In this document: positions 26,301 through 34,575 of the stretch, piece by piece
How the letters are laid out: the number at the start of each line of letters is the position of its first letter
Numbering within the stretch: position 1 is the stretch's first letter
From: Rariglobus sp.
GTDB taxonomy: Bacteria; Verrucomicrobiota; Verrucomicrobiia; Opitutales; Opitutaceae
DNA length: 44,652 nucleotides
Direction of reading: 5' to 3'
Assembly: GCA_029266495.1 (NCBI GenBank)
Contig: JAQSWS010000080.1
Span: 1 to 44,652, forward strand
The notes under the pieces: generated by a model
What the model was told of the DNA's origin: nothing
Databases searched by the model: none
What the model saw: the letters and a program-made list of their open reading frames with translations, nothing else
Position numbers and translations under genes: made by a program

Positions 26301-28130
26301 CCACGATTTGCGCACGATGCCGGCGAGGTCGGTCACGGGCAGGCCGTAGGTGTTATAGGCGCGGAGATTGATGCCGATGGCGGCACGCACGGTGGAGACG
26401 CCCGAGCCTTCGGCGCCGGGGGAGCTTTCGCCGTTTCCGTTCACGGCGAGCACGACATAGTAGTAGGTCACGCCGGGGGTGGCGGTGGTGTCGGTGTAGG
26501 ACGTGCCGGTGATGCCGGTGGCGATGGTCACGTAACCGGAGCCGGAAGTGGTGCTGCGTTTGATGGTGTAGGAACCGGCGCCGGAGACGGCATCCCAGGA
26601 GAGCGCGACCTGGTCGAAGCCGCTGGTGACAATGACGTTTTCCGGAGCGGCGGGGGGAGGGCCGGCGGGGACGACGAGGTTAAGAACGAGATTGTTGCCG
26701 ACGACCTGGAGGGTGGAGCCGGGGTAGTTGCCGAGTCCGGAGCCGATCGAGAGGCCGGCGGTTATGAAGCCGGAGCCGTCGAGCGTGAGGCCATTGAAGG
26801 CGCCGGAGGCGTCGGCGCTGACGAGCGTGTAGTGGCCGGAGGAGAGTCCGCCGGCGGTGAGGTCGGTGAAATGGACGACCGTGTTGTTGAAGAAAACCTC
26901 GTTGGTGGAGGCGCTGGTGAAGGCGACGCGGGAGGCGGAGTTGGCGGCACCCAGACGGATCGCCAGGGTGGCTCCGGTTTCGAAGGCGAAGGCGGACCGG
27001 GCGGAGTTGGCGGCGTTGACGGTGAAGGTGCCGATGCCGCTGTTGACGAGCGGATCGCCGGGCGAGAGGACGCCCGAGAGGGAGACGCCGGTGGTGCCGG
27101 CATTGGTGTCGGAGAGGATGACCGTGCCATGGCCGCCGAGGGTCGCACCGGACGTGACGAGGTAGCGTCCGGCGTTGGCGCCCGTGCCCTGGGTGTGGGT
27201 GCCGTTGACGAGCAGGGTGCCGCCGCTGACGGTGGTGACGCCGGTGTAGAGACTGGAGCCGTTGAGGCGTTGAAGGCCGGGACCGGATTTGGTGACGCTG
27301 AAGTTGGTGTTGGGCGAGCCGGTGCCGAACATGTCGCCACCCAAAGAGCCGGAGAATGCATAGGCGTCGGAGGAGAGGGCGGTGGCGCCGAGGGTGAGCG
27401 TGCCGGCGGCGGCGGGGTCGTTGGCGCTGTTTTCGGCGCCGGCGAGCGTGGTGGCGTCACCGCCGGAGAGACCGCGGATGCTTTGGCTGCCGAGGCCGCC
27501 GGTGTAGCCGCGCACGATCTGGAACCAGACGCCGGGACCGAGGATGATTTCGCTGTTCGGGGGAAGGGTGTTGCTGGCGGCTTCGACACGGAAGCGGCCG
27601 GTTTGAAGCGTGACGGGGCCGGAGAAGCCGGACCAGTTGCCGGCACTGAAACGGGCGCCGGCGCTGAGTCCGTTGTAGTTGGCACCATCGAGGTTGATGA
27701 TGAGTCCCTGCGTGCCGAGGAGGGTGGCGCCGTTGAAGCGGAGGGGAATGTCGTGATTGCCGCCCAAGGTGTCGGCGGTGACGGTGATCGAAGGCGTGCC
27801 GGAGGCGGCGGCGAAGGTGATGCTGCCGGAATTGAGCCAGAGGCCGCGGTCAGGATTGGCCGCACTCGTATCCGTAGCGCTGATACTGCCTATGGTGACC
27901 GGGGCGGGGAAGGTGAACTGGAGGTTGGCGGAGAAGTCCTGGTTGAAGGTGGCGACGGCACCCACTCCGTCGGCGACGGTGGAGGCTGACCAGTTGGCGG
28001 TGTCGTTCCAGGTGGCGGCGCCGCCGAGGACGGTGGTCCCCCAGGTGCCATCGGTCGCGCGCGCGGTGACCGTCAGGGCGAGCAGTGGGCCGACGAAGGA
28101 GGTGAAACGCAGGAAGAGGGGGAGGCGCAT
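23340..28130 (-). CDS. Giant secreted esterase fused to beta-strand repeats and FN3 domains
   Basis: 1596 residues from the ATG at 28130, which gives a signal peptide (MRLPLFLRFTSFVGPLLALTV). Domains: autotransporter-associated beta-strand repeats (about 30-490); fibronectin III (about 497-580, VTSGFDQVALSWDAVSGAGS); a jelly-roll-like domain (about 580-793); a second FN3 (about 798-883); an alpha/beta-hydrolase (about 887-1200) with nucleophile elbow LLAGHSAASPF (Ser1045) and a likely catalytic His in GTGHYQYSE; a beta-rich region; a Ca-binding-type linker DPDGDGLNNLLEYALGGNP (about 1490); and a beta-sandwich tail. The hydrolase region and the segment after it are paralogous to the stand-alone esterase at 32900-34552. 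The protein probably de-esterifies glycans at the cell surface. The TAG stop is inside a REP. A candidate operator lies 100 bp upstream. Confidence 0.85.
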   Translation of the reverse strand: MRLPLFLRFTSFVGPLLALTVTARATDGTWGTTVLGGAATWNDTANWSASTVADGVGAVATFNQDFSANLQFTFPAPVTIGSISATDTSAANPDRGLWLNSGSITFAAASGTPSITVTADTLGGNHDIPLRFNGATLLGTQGLIINLDGANYNGLSAGARFSAGNWSGFSGPVTLQTGRFRVEAASNTLPPNSEIILGPGVWFQIVRGYTGGLGSQSIRGLSGGDATTLAGAENSANDPAAAGTLTLGATALSSDAYAFSGSLGGDMFGTGSPNTNFSVTKSGPGLQRLNGSSLYTGVTTVSGGTLLVNGTHTQGTGANAGRYLVTSGATLGGHGTVILSDTNAGTTGVSLSGVLSPGDPLVNSGIGTFTVNAANSARSAFAFETGATLAIRLGAANSASRVAFTSASTNEVFFNNTVVHFTDLTAGGLSSGHYTLVSADASGAFNGLTLDGSGFITAGLSIGSGLGNYPGSTLQVVGNNLVLNLVVPAGPPPAAPENVIVTSGFDQVALSWDAVSGAGSYTIKRSTTSGSGYVTIATGITGTSYTDTTATPGVTYYYVVLAVNGNGESSPGAEGSGVSTVRAAIGINLRAYNTYGLPVTDLAGIVRKSWWNNLVGPAATGESVTLATLVDHLGDPVSGLGVTFTAGTGNGTLKLGSDAVTVGPASNDLNLYSSVFDQYNGTASTLNVSGIPYTSYDLVVYVYDGGSARGGVVSANGTTFALRGGAGNPAADGTGYVRSTDSVNTSGSSVQPGNYVRFTGLSGTLTATLAATNMGDSTQRLKIAGFQILSNDANPSPTAAPATPAGLTASGGNRQVALNWSRAATATSYRVHRGGTFLAAVTAPVYSYADTSVVNGTAYTYTVSAVNAIGESAVSSGATATPAAPGFTATARSVYQYSNPVTAIYSSRAADPMRRAYLWVPPGATRLQGVIVGLHNMLEKPMFEDPTIRQACTDAGLGIVFISPGDAKTWTASGVGNYTSGQHTTALDLDPHNYTPLEINPATGVAFTSGSEQAAAELAEILRRLGVESGYSELQYAPILLAGHSAASPFVWTRAVHTSTTLGSRVFALLPYKGTFAGSVPNGLPVLHVASEWQEISQWGNTWEVGDAPSARGLRSGGTDRLVSEFVQPGTGHYQYSETQSAPIATFIRRAAYHRIPTNWTTTAAPTLNSLSASSGYLVDVTSLGSGNATPVAYADWIAAGKDPLRAYWFLDQETARAACDVMNTGFAKKPQLISAFSNATTLPDLATQSNSAGTISHSATLQADGVTFQLRTASLNQSPIPKLFHGAPVGIASGSILLKVNGSGALKQTGVDTFRVWFDRGSIIKTGQPWEPFVIAWHPGDTSYREADRPIQLSTSVPVNLTGYSGGSTQTLTFTSIPNQTPDALPVLSLAATSSAGAGYPVQYWMVSGPYRNDEIDSGILVPDTIPAGSKFPLRVIVGAWQWGKPGVLQSATPVYRTFWIFQNAFQKWRFDQFGSYDADGVPVTPAGSSDTTADPDGDGLNNLLEYALGGNPTEPDADLNPAAAATETRLQLTFNRIADPALLYTVQATDNLTTTWADIWTSTGADNVAGLVTVPDTQLLSTSARRFLRLRVSM

Positions 28131-28229
28131 GACGGATAACGAAGAGGGGAAGAGATACGGCCCGGGGCCGTTATCGTTTGGGGTGAAGGCAGTCTGCGCG
28201 CGCGGGGCACCGGGCAAAAGAGGCGGATT

Positions 28230-28245
28230 GGTTAACGTGGTAACC
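28230..28245. promoter_or_regulatory. Candidate operator GGTTAACGTGGTAACC
   Basis: 16-bp palindrome (GGTTA...TAACC arms) 100 bp upstream of the esterase-fusion start, in the same class as the sites at 17707, 30339, 35692 and 41967. Confidence 0.65.
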
Positions 28246-28273
28246 GTGGCGGCGGACACACGTTTTCGGGCAC

Positions 28274-28301
28274 AAAAAAGCGGCGCGTTTCCGCGCCGCT
28301 T
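28274..28301 (-). terminator. Rho-independent terminator of the second PEP-CTERM gene
   Basis: 10-bp stem AAGCGGCGCG / CGCGCCGCTT with a 4-nt loop, followed on the minus strand by TTTTTT. It lies 24 bp downstream of the stop at 28325. Confidence 0.92.
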
Positions 28302-28324
28302 AGGGGGGGAGTGGCTTCGCCGGA

Positions 28325-30250
28325 TCAGATCGCGCGGCGGCGATAGACTGCGAAACCGAGGATGCCGAGGCCGGTGAGGACCGCGTAGGTGGAGGGCTCG
28401 GGGATGGCGGCCGCGGTGACATTGAGGTAAATGTCATTACCGACGAGGAATAGCTGCGTGCTCGTGTAGGCGGAGAGGCCGGTGCCGACCGTCAAGCCGG
28501 CGGTGATGGCCGTGCCGGTGATTGAAGCCCCCGAATAGCTGGAGCCGAGCGTGAGGCCGCTGTAGCCGGTGCTGGCGTCGCCGTCGAAGAGCAGGTAGTC
28601 GCCCGTGGTGAGCAACCCGGAGGAGAGGTCGGTGAAGTTGATGACGTTATTATTGAAGAACACGTCGTTCGTTGCGCTGCCACCGACGAGCGCGAGTTTG
28701 TCAGCGGTCACGCCGGCACCGACGTCGAAGGACAGCGTGCCGGTGCCCTCGAAGGCCCAGGCCGAACGGGCGGAACTGGCGGCATTGAGGGTAAAGGTGC
28801 CGATGCCACCGTCGCCGGGAGCGAAGTTGCCCGCCATCGATACGCCCGTGAGTGAACCATTGGTATCGGAGAGGGTCAGGGTGCCTGAGCCCGTGAGCGA
28901 ACCGCCATTGTTGATGACGATGCGCCCGGCGTTGGCACCGCTGCCTTGGGAAACGGTGTTGGTGATGCGGAGGGTGGCGGCCGAGGCGACGGTCGTGGCG
29001 CCCGTGGTGGCCAGGCTGAAACCGTCATAAACGACGGTGCCTGCATTGATGGAGACCGAACCGGTTCCGGCGATGGCTCCGGAAAACGTCTGGGTGCCGG
29101 TGCCCGATTTGACAATGTTCAGGGCGCCCGTGGCGGTTGCTCCGGTGAAGTCCCTTCCAATGACGCCGGCGTAGGTGCCGCTGCCGTTGGCGGCGCCCAC
29201 CGTCAGTGTGGCGGCGTTGGTGCCGGTGTAGATGCGGCCGAGGCTGTTGCCCACGAGTGCATCGACGGTGGCGGTTCTGCCGTTCATCGACAGGCCCGCA
29301 AGGGTGGCGTTGGTGATCGTCTGGTCGTTGCCGACGGTGAGTGTCTGGTTGGGCAGCTGGCCGTTGGCCTCGAGTTGAACCGCGCCGCGTTCGATTTGGA
29401 TACCGCCGCTGAAACCGGACCAGTCCACATTGACAAAGCGAGTCTGCTTGCTGGGGGCGGTCGAGGTTGCCGCCGTGCCCGAGCCGCTGATGGCTCCGCC
29501 GGTCATGGAGTTGATAATGAGCCCCTGGGTTCCCGCGATCTTAAGCGTGCCGGCAGTGCCTGCGGCGCCAAGAAACGTGAGGAAATTTCCGTTGTTCAAG
29601 GTCATCTTCGGAGTGGAGCTGTCGTTAGTGGAGAACGTCAGCGCATAGAGACCCGTGCCATTGGCGCCGCTGACCAGTGTCAGGTCGGTTCCGGAGGCGG
29701 TGTTGTTGTTGGTCAGTCCGTAGATGGTTGCATTCCCATTGACCACGACGGGCGCGTTGTTGCCGGCGCCGGTGGCGGATCCGGTGAAGACGGCGATCTG
29801 GTCGTTGCCATTCGGCGCGACGCCGCCGGTCCAGTTGGAGCCGGTGAACCAGTCCTGGGCTTGCTTGATGGTGGTGGCGGTCGTGGTGTTTGTCGCGTTG
29901 AGCGCGGTTCCTCCCGGCGTGGTGGAAACCTGAAGGGTGGAGCCCGAAACGGAAACGACGTAGTAGCGAGTCGCGGTTGTGCCGAATGGATTCGTGGTCG
30001 CGGTTGTGCCGTTAAATTGAATCACATCACCGACGGCCCAGGTGCCGGTGGGAACGACGATATCAGCACTGCCGCCGGTCGAGGTGACCGCGCTGCTGGT
30101 AACCACGGCGGGGGTGGCATAGGAAATGTTCGTCGCAGCCGAGACCGGGGAGACGAAGCCTGCGGGGACAAGCGGAAGAATCGCGACAAAGGTCGCGAGC
30201 GACAGAAGCCGGCGCGAGGCCGGCACAGGGGGGGTGAATGCGGATTTCAT
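28325..30250 (-). CDS. PEP-CTERM surface protein with beta-strand repeats
   Basis: 641 residues. The signal peptide is MKSAFTPPVPASRRLLSLAT followed by a hydrophobic stretch. It consists of autotransporter-associated beta-strand units (QDWFTGSNWTGGVAPNGNDQ, GTYAGVIGRDFTGATATGAL, NAGTVVYDGFSLATTGATTV). It closes with a canonical PEP-CTERM signal: IPEPSTYAVLTGLGILGFAV and the basic tail YRRRAI. The repeats are related to the N-terminal part of the esterase fusion next door (for example SARSAWAFEGTGTLSFDVGAG against SARSAFAFETGATLAIRLGAA, same spacing), so the fusion probably arose by joining such a repeat protein to an esterase. A candidate 16-bp operator lies 89 bp upstream, and an intrinsic terminator follows. 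Confidence 0.9.
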   Translation of the reverse strand: MKSAFTPPVPASRRLLSLATFVAILPLVPAGFVSPVSAATNISYATPAVVTSSAVTSTGGSADIVVPTGTWAVGDVIQFNGTTATTNPFGTTATRYYVVSVSGSTLQVSTTPGGTALNATNTTTATTIKQAQDWFTGSNWTGGVAPNGNDQIAVFTGSATGAGNNAPVVVNGNATIYGLTNNNTASGTDLTLVSGANGTGLYALTFSTNDSSTPKMTLNNGNFLTFLGAAGTAGTLKIAGTQGLIINSMTGGAISGSGTAATSTAPSKQTRFVNVDWSGFSGGIQIERGAVQLEANGQLPNQTLTVGNDQTITNATLAGLSMNGRTATVDALVGNSLGRIYTGTNAATLTVGAANGSGTYAGVIGRDFTGATATGALNIVKSGTGTQTFSGAIAGTGSVSINAGTVVYDGFSLATTGATTVASAATLRITNTVSQGSGANAGRIVINNGGSLTGSGTLTLSDTNGSLTGVSMAGNFAPGDGGIGTFTLNAASSARSAWAFEGTGTLSFDVGAGVTADKLALVGGSATNDVFFNNNVINFTDLSSGLLTTGDYLLFDGDASTGYSGLTLGSSYSGASITGTAITAGLTVGTGLSAYTSTQLFLVGNDIYLNVTAAAIPEPSTYAVLTGLGILGFAVYRRRAI

Positions 30251-30338
30251 GGAGGAAGAAAACGTAAGTTGAAGGGAACAGTCCGGGGGGTATGCTGGAG
30301 GTATGACTTGCGATGGCTGCCGAGGCTATTTTCCCGGT

Positions 30339-30354
30339 AGTTTCAGTGGAAACT
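30339..30354. promoter_or_regulatory. Candidate operator AGTTTCAGTGGAAACT
   Basis: Perfect 6-bp arms AGTTTC/GAAACT around AGTG, 89 bp upstream of the PEP-CTERM start. It shares the GTGG-W-AAC core with the 28230 site and belongs to the five-site class. Confidence 0.68.
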
Positions 30355-30457
30355 GCGGAGCGCCGGCGCAGCGCGATGGTGTTCTCAGGATGTCGATCGG
30401 ACGAATGGCCATGGCTGGCGTGTTCCTGAATTCGCTCCCGATTTCGAACCACGCGGA

Positions 30458-30478
30458 CGACACGGCCGCGGCTGCAAC
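30458..30478 (-). repeat. Degenerate half REP
   Basis: CGACACGGCCGCGGCTGCA matches the right arm of REP pair 2 except for two transitions. It lies between the PEP-CTERM promoter and the 3' end of the GH127 gene. No inverted partner. Confidence 0.45.
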
Positions 30479-30491
30479 TTATTCGAAATGT

Positions 30492-32219
30492 CTAGTGGCT
30501 TTTATGAACGATGCCCGGTTCGCCCGGGCTCGTTTCGATGGCTGCGGCGCGCATGACGCGGAGATCGTAGACCGTTCCGGCGATGTCGCCCTGGCGCGAT
30601 TGGAAACGGACGGAGAGGGTGGTGCGGCCGCGCGTGAGTCCGGGTGCGAGGCGATGGACCCGTTCAAAAAAATCGCCGGGCTTGTTGGTGAGCAGGCGTT
30701 CGGAGGCGACGACGGTATCGCCGGCGAACAGTTCGAAGATACGTTCATGCCAGACACCGCCCCAGTAGGTGACGACCAGCGCCATCGGTTCCACCGGATC
30801 GACGCGCAATTCGTAGGAGAACCAGCCGCCATCGCGGGCGAGGCGGCCTTTGCGTCCTCCGAAATCCTCGATCTCGCTGCGGTCGGCGCGGAGCGCATGC
30901 TCGACCTCCGGCTGCTGGTATCCGGGTGTGACCAGGTCGAGCGTGGCGGCGTCGAGCCGGCGGCGGGCCTCATGGGCCGTGCGCAATTCTCCTTCGCGGG
31001 CAGACCATTCGGCGGCGGTGAGGCGCGTGAAGTAGACGGCGTATTGCTCTTCGTAAATCCGGTAGAGCGGCACGAACGTGAGGTCCGCGGGACGCACTCC
31101 ATCGTGGCTGGAGAATTCCAGCGGGGCGCGTCCGGTTGGACGGAGCTCCGCGGGTAACACCTGGTTGGCGGGCGCGACGAAGACGGGGGGCAGCGCGTCA
31201 GTCTTGCCGCGTGCGGTGAGATGCTCGCTAAAGCGCTGCTTTGCGGGATTGGGCACACCGGGCTCGTCCGGCACGATGGCGGCGAGGAGCACGGGGCCGA
31301 ACAGCATGGCGGAGATTTTTCCCTCGGACCGCGGCAGCGGCTCGGCGCGGAGCGTCATGGGCAGGCGGAGCTCGAGTTCATCGCCATCGTGCCATTCACG
31401 TTCGAGCGTGAAATAGGAGGAGGGCAGGGAGTTCACGGGCACGGGCCGGCCGTTGAGGGTGAGCCCGGGGAGGGCGCACCACGCGGGGTGGCGGAGTTTA
31501 AGTGCAAAGGTCGCCGGGCGGTCGCAGGCGAGGCTGATGCGCACGGTGCCGGCTTCGGGGAAACGGGTCCGTTGCGTGACGCGCACGCCCTGTTCCGCCC
31601 AGTCGAGCGTGCAGGCGAAATACTGGTTCAGCCAGAGCGTATCCTCCGATTGGTGACAAATCAGCTCGCCGTAGCGGGCGGGGTTTTCGAGACCGGTGCC
31701 GACGCAGCACCACCAGGAGTCGAACGGCGTGGAGAACACTTTTACGCCGACGGAGCCGAGGCCGAGGAAGTAGCCGAGTTCGCCGGGGGCGCGGCCGATA
31801 TTGGCCGCGAGGTGGTTGAGGGTGGCGCGCTCGACGAAGTCCATGTGAGCGGCGTCCGGCTCCCAGGCGAAGAGATGGCCGGTGAGCTTGAGGAGGTTGT
31901 AGGTGTTGCAGGTTTCGCAGGTATTGGGCGTGAGTCGCAGCGGGAACTGGGCGGGCGGGAAGAAGTGTTCGCTCTCGCCATGACCGCCGGTCGCATAAGA
32001 GCGATGATTGACCACGTGGTTCCAGAAGGACGCGGCGGCGAGACGGCAGGAGCGATCGCCGGTGAGTTCGTATTCACGGGCGAGGCCGACGACCTTGGGG
32101 ATCTGGGTGTTGCCGTGGAGCCCGTCGAGCCGGTCTTCACCACGGACCATCGGCCCGAGCACGGACTCATGGTGGAAAAAGCGCGAGGCCATCGTGAGAT
32201 AGCGATCGTCGCCGGTGTC
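30492..32219 (-). CDS. GH127/DUF1680 glycosidase, C-terminal part of a frameshifted gene
   Basis: The frame is coherent from 32219 (DTGDDRYLT then MASRFFHH; first ATG at 32192) to the TAG at 30492-30494. It contains the core family motifs RLDGLHGNTQIPKVVGLAREYELTGD, GGHGESEHFFPP, the TCETCN motif (about 31895-31920) and WWCCVGTGLENPARYGE (about 31690-31715). In Bifidobacterium beta-L-arabinofuranosidase (GH127) equivalent Glu and Cys residues bind zinc and supply the nucleophilic cysteine; all appear here. It would release L-arabinofuranose from plant glycans. The N-terminal 193 codons (32222-32800) are in another frame, and a conserved segment between them is missing, so the product is probably inactive unless the lesion is a sequence error. 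It is the last gene of the operon. Confidence 0.8.
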   Translation of the reverse strand, partial: DTGDDRYLTMASRFFHHESVLGPMVRGEDRLDGLHGNTQIPKVVGLAREYELTGDRSCRLAAASFWNHVVNHRSYATGGHGESEHFFPPAQFPLRLTPNTCETCNTYNLLKLTGHLFAWEPDAAHMDFVERATLNHLAANIGRAPGELGYFLGLGSVGVKVFSTPFDSWWCCVGTGLENPARYGELICHQSEDTLWLNQYFACTLDWAEQGVRVTQRTRFPEAGTVRISLACDRPATFALKLRHPAWCALPGLTLNGRPVPVNSLPSSYFTLEREWHDGDELELRLPMTLRAEPLPRSEGKISAMLFGPVLLAAIVPDEPGVPNPAKQRFSEHLTARGKTDALPPVFVAPANQVLPAELRPTGRAPLEFSSHDGVRPADLTFVPLYRIYEEQYAVYFTRLTAAEWSAREGELRTAHEARRRLDAATLDLVTPGYQQPEVEHALRADRSEIEDFGGRKGRLARDGGWFSYELRVDPVEPMALVVTYWGGVWHERIFELFAGDTVVASERLLTNKPGDFFERVHRLAPGLTRGRTTLSVRFQSRQGDIAGTVYDLRVMRAAAIETSPGEPGIVHKSH

Positions 32220-32221
32220 GG

Positions 32222-32800
32222 CTCGAGCACCCCGGCGAGCCAGTCGGCGACATTGCGGGCGACGATGAGCGCGACCTCGGAGCCGGCGAGGCGGTGGGCG
32301 TCGCGCAGGCCGGCAAGGAGTTTGTGCAGCGTGTAGAAGGGAACCCAGACGCCGTTCAGGGAGAAAGGCGTGGCCTCGATGCGGCCTTCGTTCAACGCGA
32401 CGAAGGCGGCCTTGGAGACGGGAAGGACGTAGCCGTCACCATTGGCGGCCTGGCAGTCGGCGAGCCCCGCGACAAGGTGATCGATCCGCGGGAGAATCCA
32501 GGCGTCACCGGTGGCGGCGTGAAGGTGGCCGAGGGCGGAGAGATAGTGGCCGAGCGAGTGACCGCTGATGTCGCGCGACTCCCAGCCGCCATAGCGTTCG
32601 GCGATCGCCGGGAGGCCGGCCTGGGCGCGGAAAGGTGCGAGCAGGCGGTCGGGATCGATGGCTTCGAGGTGGCGCGCATGAATGTCCTGCCGCTCCTTGA
32701 GCGGGCCATCGAGCAGGCGCACGGCGGAGAGGGGCAGGGGATTCGCGACGCGGGCAACGCGACGGAACCGAGCGGAGTCGATGACGGTGAGCTGGGACAT
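32222..32800 (-). pseudogene. GH127/DUF1680 N-terminal part, separated by a frameshift
   Basis: From the ATG at 32800, 193 residues match the DUF1680 N-terminus: LSAVRLLDGPLKERQDIHAR, GGWESRDISGHSLGHYLSAL, LNGVWVPFYTLHKLLAGLRD and the final VADWLAGVLE. After 32222 the frame leaves the family and becomes low-complexity. The family then normally has about 25 residues including an E-[FH]-G-G-M-N-E motif before TGDxRYL. Here VLE is followed after only 2 nt by DTGDDRYL in another frame. This fits a small deletion plus frameshift, or an assembly collapse. Confidence 0.78.
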
Positions 32801-32899
32801 GGGAGGGAGGAATGGGACGGCTGGCGATCGGCTTGGGCGGGCTGGCGTTGACTCGTCCGGGTTCGTCGCCGGCCGCCGGGGAGGGCGGCCGGACTTTAT

Positions 32900-34552
32900 T
32901 TATTTCACGATCACGAAGGACTTCTCGACGGGCTCGGCAGTCTGGACCTTAGGATCGGTGGCACGGCCGAATTGCCAGGCGACGATGGTGACGGTGACCG
33001 GGTATTTTGTGCGGGGCGGCAACGAGGTGAACTTCACGGTGTCGCCGTCGATCTCGGCGGGACCTTCGCGGACGAAATAACGCACGGGCAGGCCGGAGTC
33101 TGATTTTGCCATGAGTCTCAACGCCGGCGTGCCGGCGCGCACGGTGGCGGGCACGACGAAGGTGATCTGCTGCGCCGCACCGTCCTTGTTGCGGCCGGGG
33201 ATGCGCAGGACGGATTGCTGCATTGCGCGTTTGAATATCTCGTCACTTGGCCAGACGGCGGCGAGCCAGGCTTCGTTGCCGCGACGGTCGCCGAGGAAGG
33301 AGGAGCGGTTGAAGGCGAGTTCCCAAGTGTCGGCGGAGACGGGGCGGATCGGACCGGTGATGCGGCGCAGTTCGATGGGTGGACCGCCGGCCGGTGGGGG
33401 AACGATGGGCTCGCCGGCCTTTTGCCCAGCCCAGCGTTCGGGACGGCCCTCGGGCACGGTGTCGAGGAAGGCGCCGCTGAGTTTGAAGGTGATGCCGTCG
33501 GCCTCGGGTCGGAAAGGAATCACGACCTGGGCGTGCTGGCCCTTTGTCTGCGGGAGGAGTTGTCCCTCTTGCATGTAGCCGAGCAGGGCGGGCTTGCCGC
33601 GATGCCTTTGCTGGAACGCCTCGACGGCCTGGGCGAGTTCCCGGTCGAAATACCAGAATGCCTGCGCGGGGTCGCCCTTGTAGTCGGCGACGGGCGCGGC
33701 GGCGGCGGACGGTGGCTGCCCTTTGCGATAGCGATCAACGAGCCAGCCCGTCCTGGTGACATCAACGGGGTTGAGCTTGACCGGGCCGAAAGCGGGAGGG
33801 TTTTTCGGTAGGCGAAAGGCGGCGGCTTTTTTGAGATAAAGGGCGAGGAACTCCACCTTCTCGTCGGTGGCGTAGAAGTGTCCGTCGGCCGGGCAACCGA
33901 GGCCGCTCAGGGGCATGCTGACATGGCTGGTTCTGATCTTGAGGCCGTCACGCATGCGATCGTCCGCCCACTCGTATTCGCCGATGGTGACGAGGCCGGG
34001 CACGGAATCGATGTTCATCCCGGCGGCCTGCGGGGCGTTTTTTTCGTCGGGAACGTAGGGCCATTGTCCGCTGAAGGAAATGCAGGCGAGGATGCGTTCC
34101 GGTTTCCACGCGGCCATATACCAGGGCAGCGAGGCGGCGGCGGAGTGACCGACGGGGACGATCGGCGCGGTGGCGAGTTCCGCATAACCGGACTGGGCGG
34201 CGAGTGCTTGCAGCATTGCGTCGAGGCGATCGCCTGCGCCCTGATCGAAGCGGAAATGTCCATCGAAGCCGGGGGCGACCCATACGGCGGCGAAGCCCAG
34301 TTCAGTGAGTGCACGGCGAAAGGCCGGGTGTTCGAGCACGCCCTCTTCCTCCATGTTGTGCTGGCCGAAGACAATGCCCCGCACGACGCGGCAATCCGCC
34401 GGTATCCAGAGGAACGCGCGCGGTTTTTCAGTGGGCTTGCCGGACAGTGCGGGGACGGGCGCCGACCATTGCCACTCGGCGGCGGAACCCGGGTTGGCGC
34501 CGAAGCAGGCGGCGATGAGAGCCAGCGGGAAAAGACGGGTGAGGTTGATCAT
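32900..34552 (-). CDS. Secreted alpha/beta-hydrolase (esterase) of the operon
   Basis: 550 residues from the ATG at 34552, giving the signal peptide MINLTRLFPLALIAACFGAN; the longer frame to 34681 overlaps the dehydrogenase and lacks family features. Nucleophile elbow PVGHSAAAS (Ser137), an oxyanion-side GQHNMEEEG like the GLHNMLEKP of the fusion protein, and a probable catalytic His225 in ADGHFYATD. Residues about 280-550 form a conserved C-terminal region (FWYFDRELAQAV, LPVRYFVREGPAEIDGD) also present after the hydrolase domain of the 1596-residue fusion, so the two are paralogues. Likely a periplasmic or extracellular glycan esterase. It lies 23 bp after the dehydrogenase gene in the same operon. 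Confidence 0.82.
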   Translation of the reverse strand: MINLTRLFPLALIAACFGANPGSAAEWQWSAPVPALSGKPTEKPRAFLWIPADCRVVRGIVFGQHNMEEEGVLEHPAFRRALTELGFAAVWVAPGFDGHFRFDQGAGDRLDAMLQALAAQSGYAELATAPIVPVGHSAAASLPWYMAAWKPERILACISFSGQWPYVPDEKNAPQAAGMNIDSVPGLVTIGEYEWADDRMRDGLKIRTSHVSMPLSGLGCPADGHFYATDEKVEFLALYLKKAAAFRLPKNPPAFGPVKLNPVDVTRTGWLVDRYRKGQPPSAAAAPVADYKGDPAQAFWYFDRELAQAVEAFQQRHRGKPALLGYMQEGQLLPQTKGQHAQVVIPFRPEADGITFKLSGAFLDTVPEGRPERWAGQKAGEPIVPPPAGGPPIELRRITGPIRPVSADTWELAFNRSSFLGDRRGNEAWLAAVWPSDEIFKRAMQQSVLRIPGRNKDGAAQQITFVVPATVRAGTPALRLMAKSDSGLPVRYFVREGPAEIDGDTVKFTSLPPRTKYPVTVTIVAWQFGRATDPKVQTAEPVEKSFVIVK

Positions 34553-34575
34553 GGGGAGGGGTCGCGCGGTGGCGT

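Noticed and set aside
25770-27989. 739-codon plus-strand open frame
   Set aside because: Antisense to the beta-strand-repeat region of the esterase fusion; Gly/Ala/Asp-rich low-complexity product with no domain, caused by high GC and repetitive codons on the other strand.
30092-30104. GGTAACC inside the second PEP-CTERM gene
   Set aside because: Matches only the right half of the 16-bp operator; the left arm is absent and the site is coding. Similar coding half-hits at about 14935 and 22276 were rejected for the same reason.
28946-30340. 464-codon plus-strand open frame
   Set aside because: Antisense to the second PEP-CTERM protein; Gly-rich shadow.
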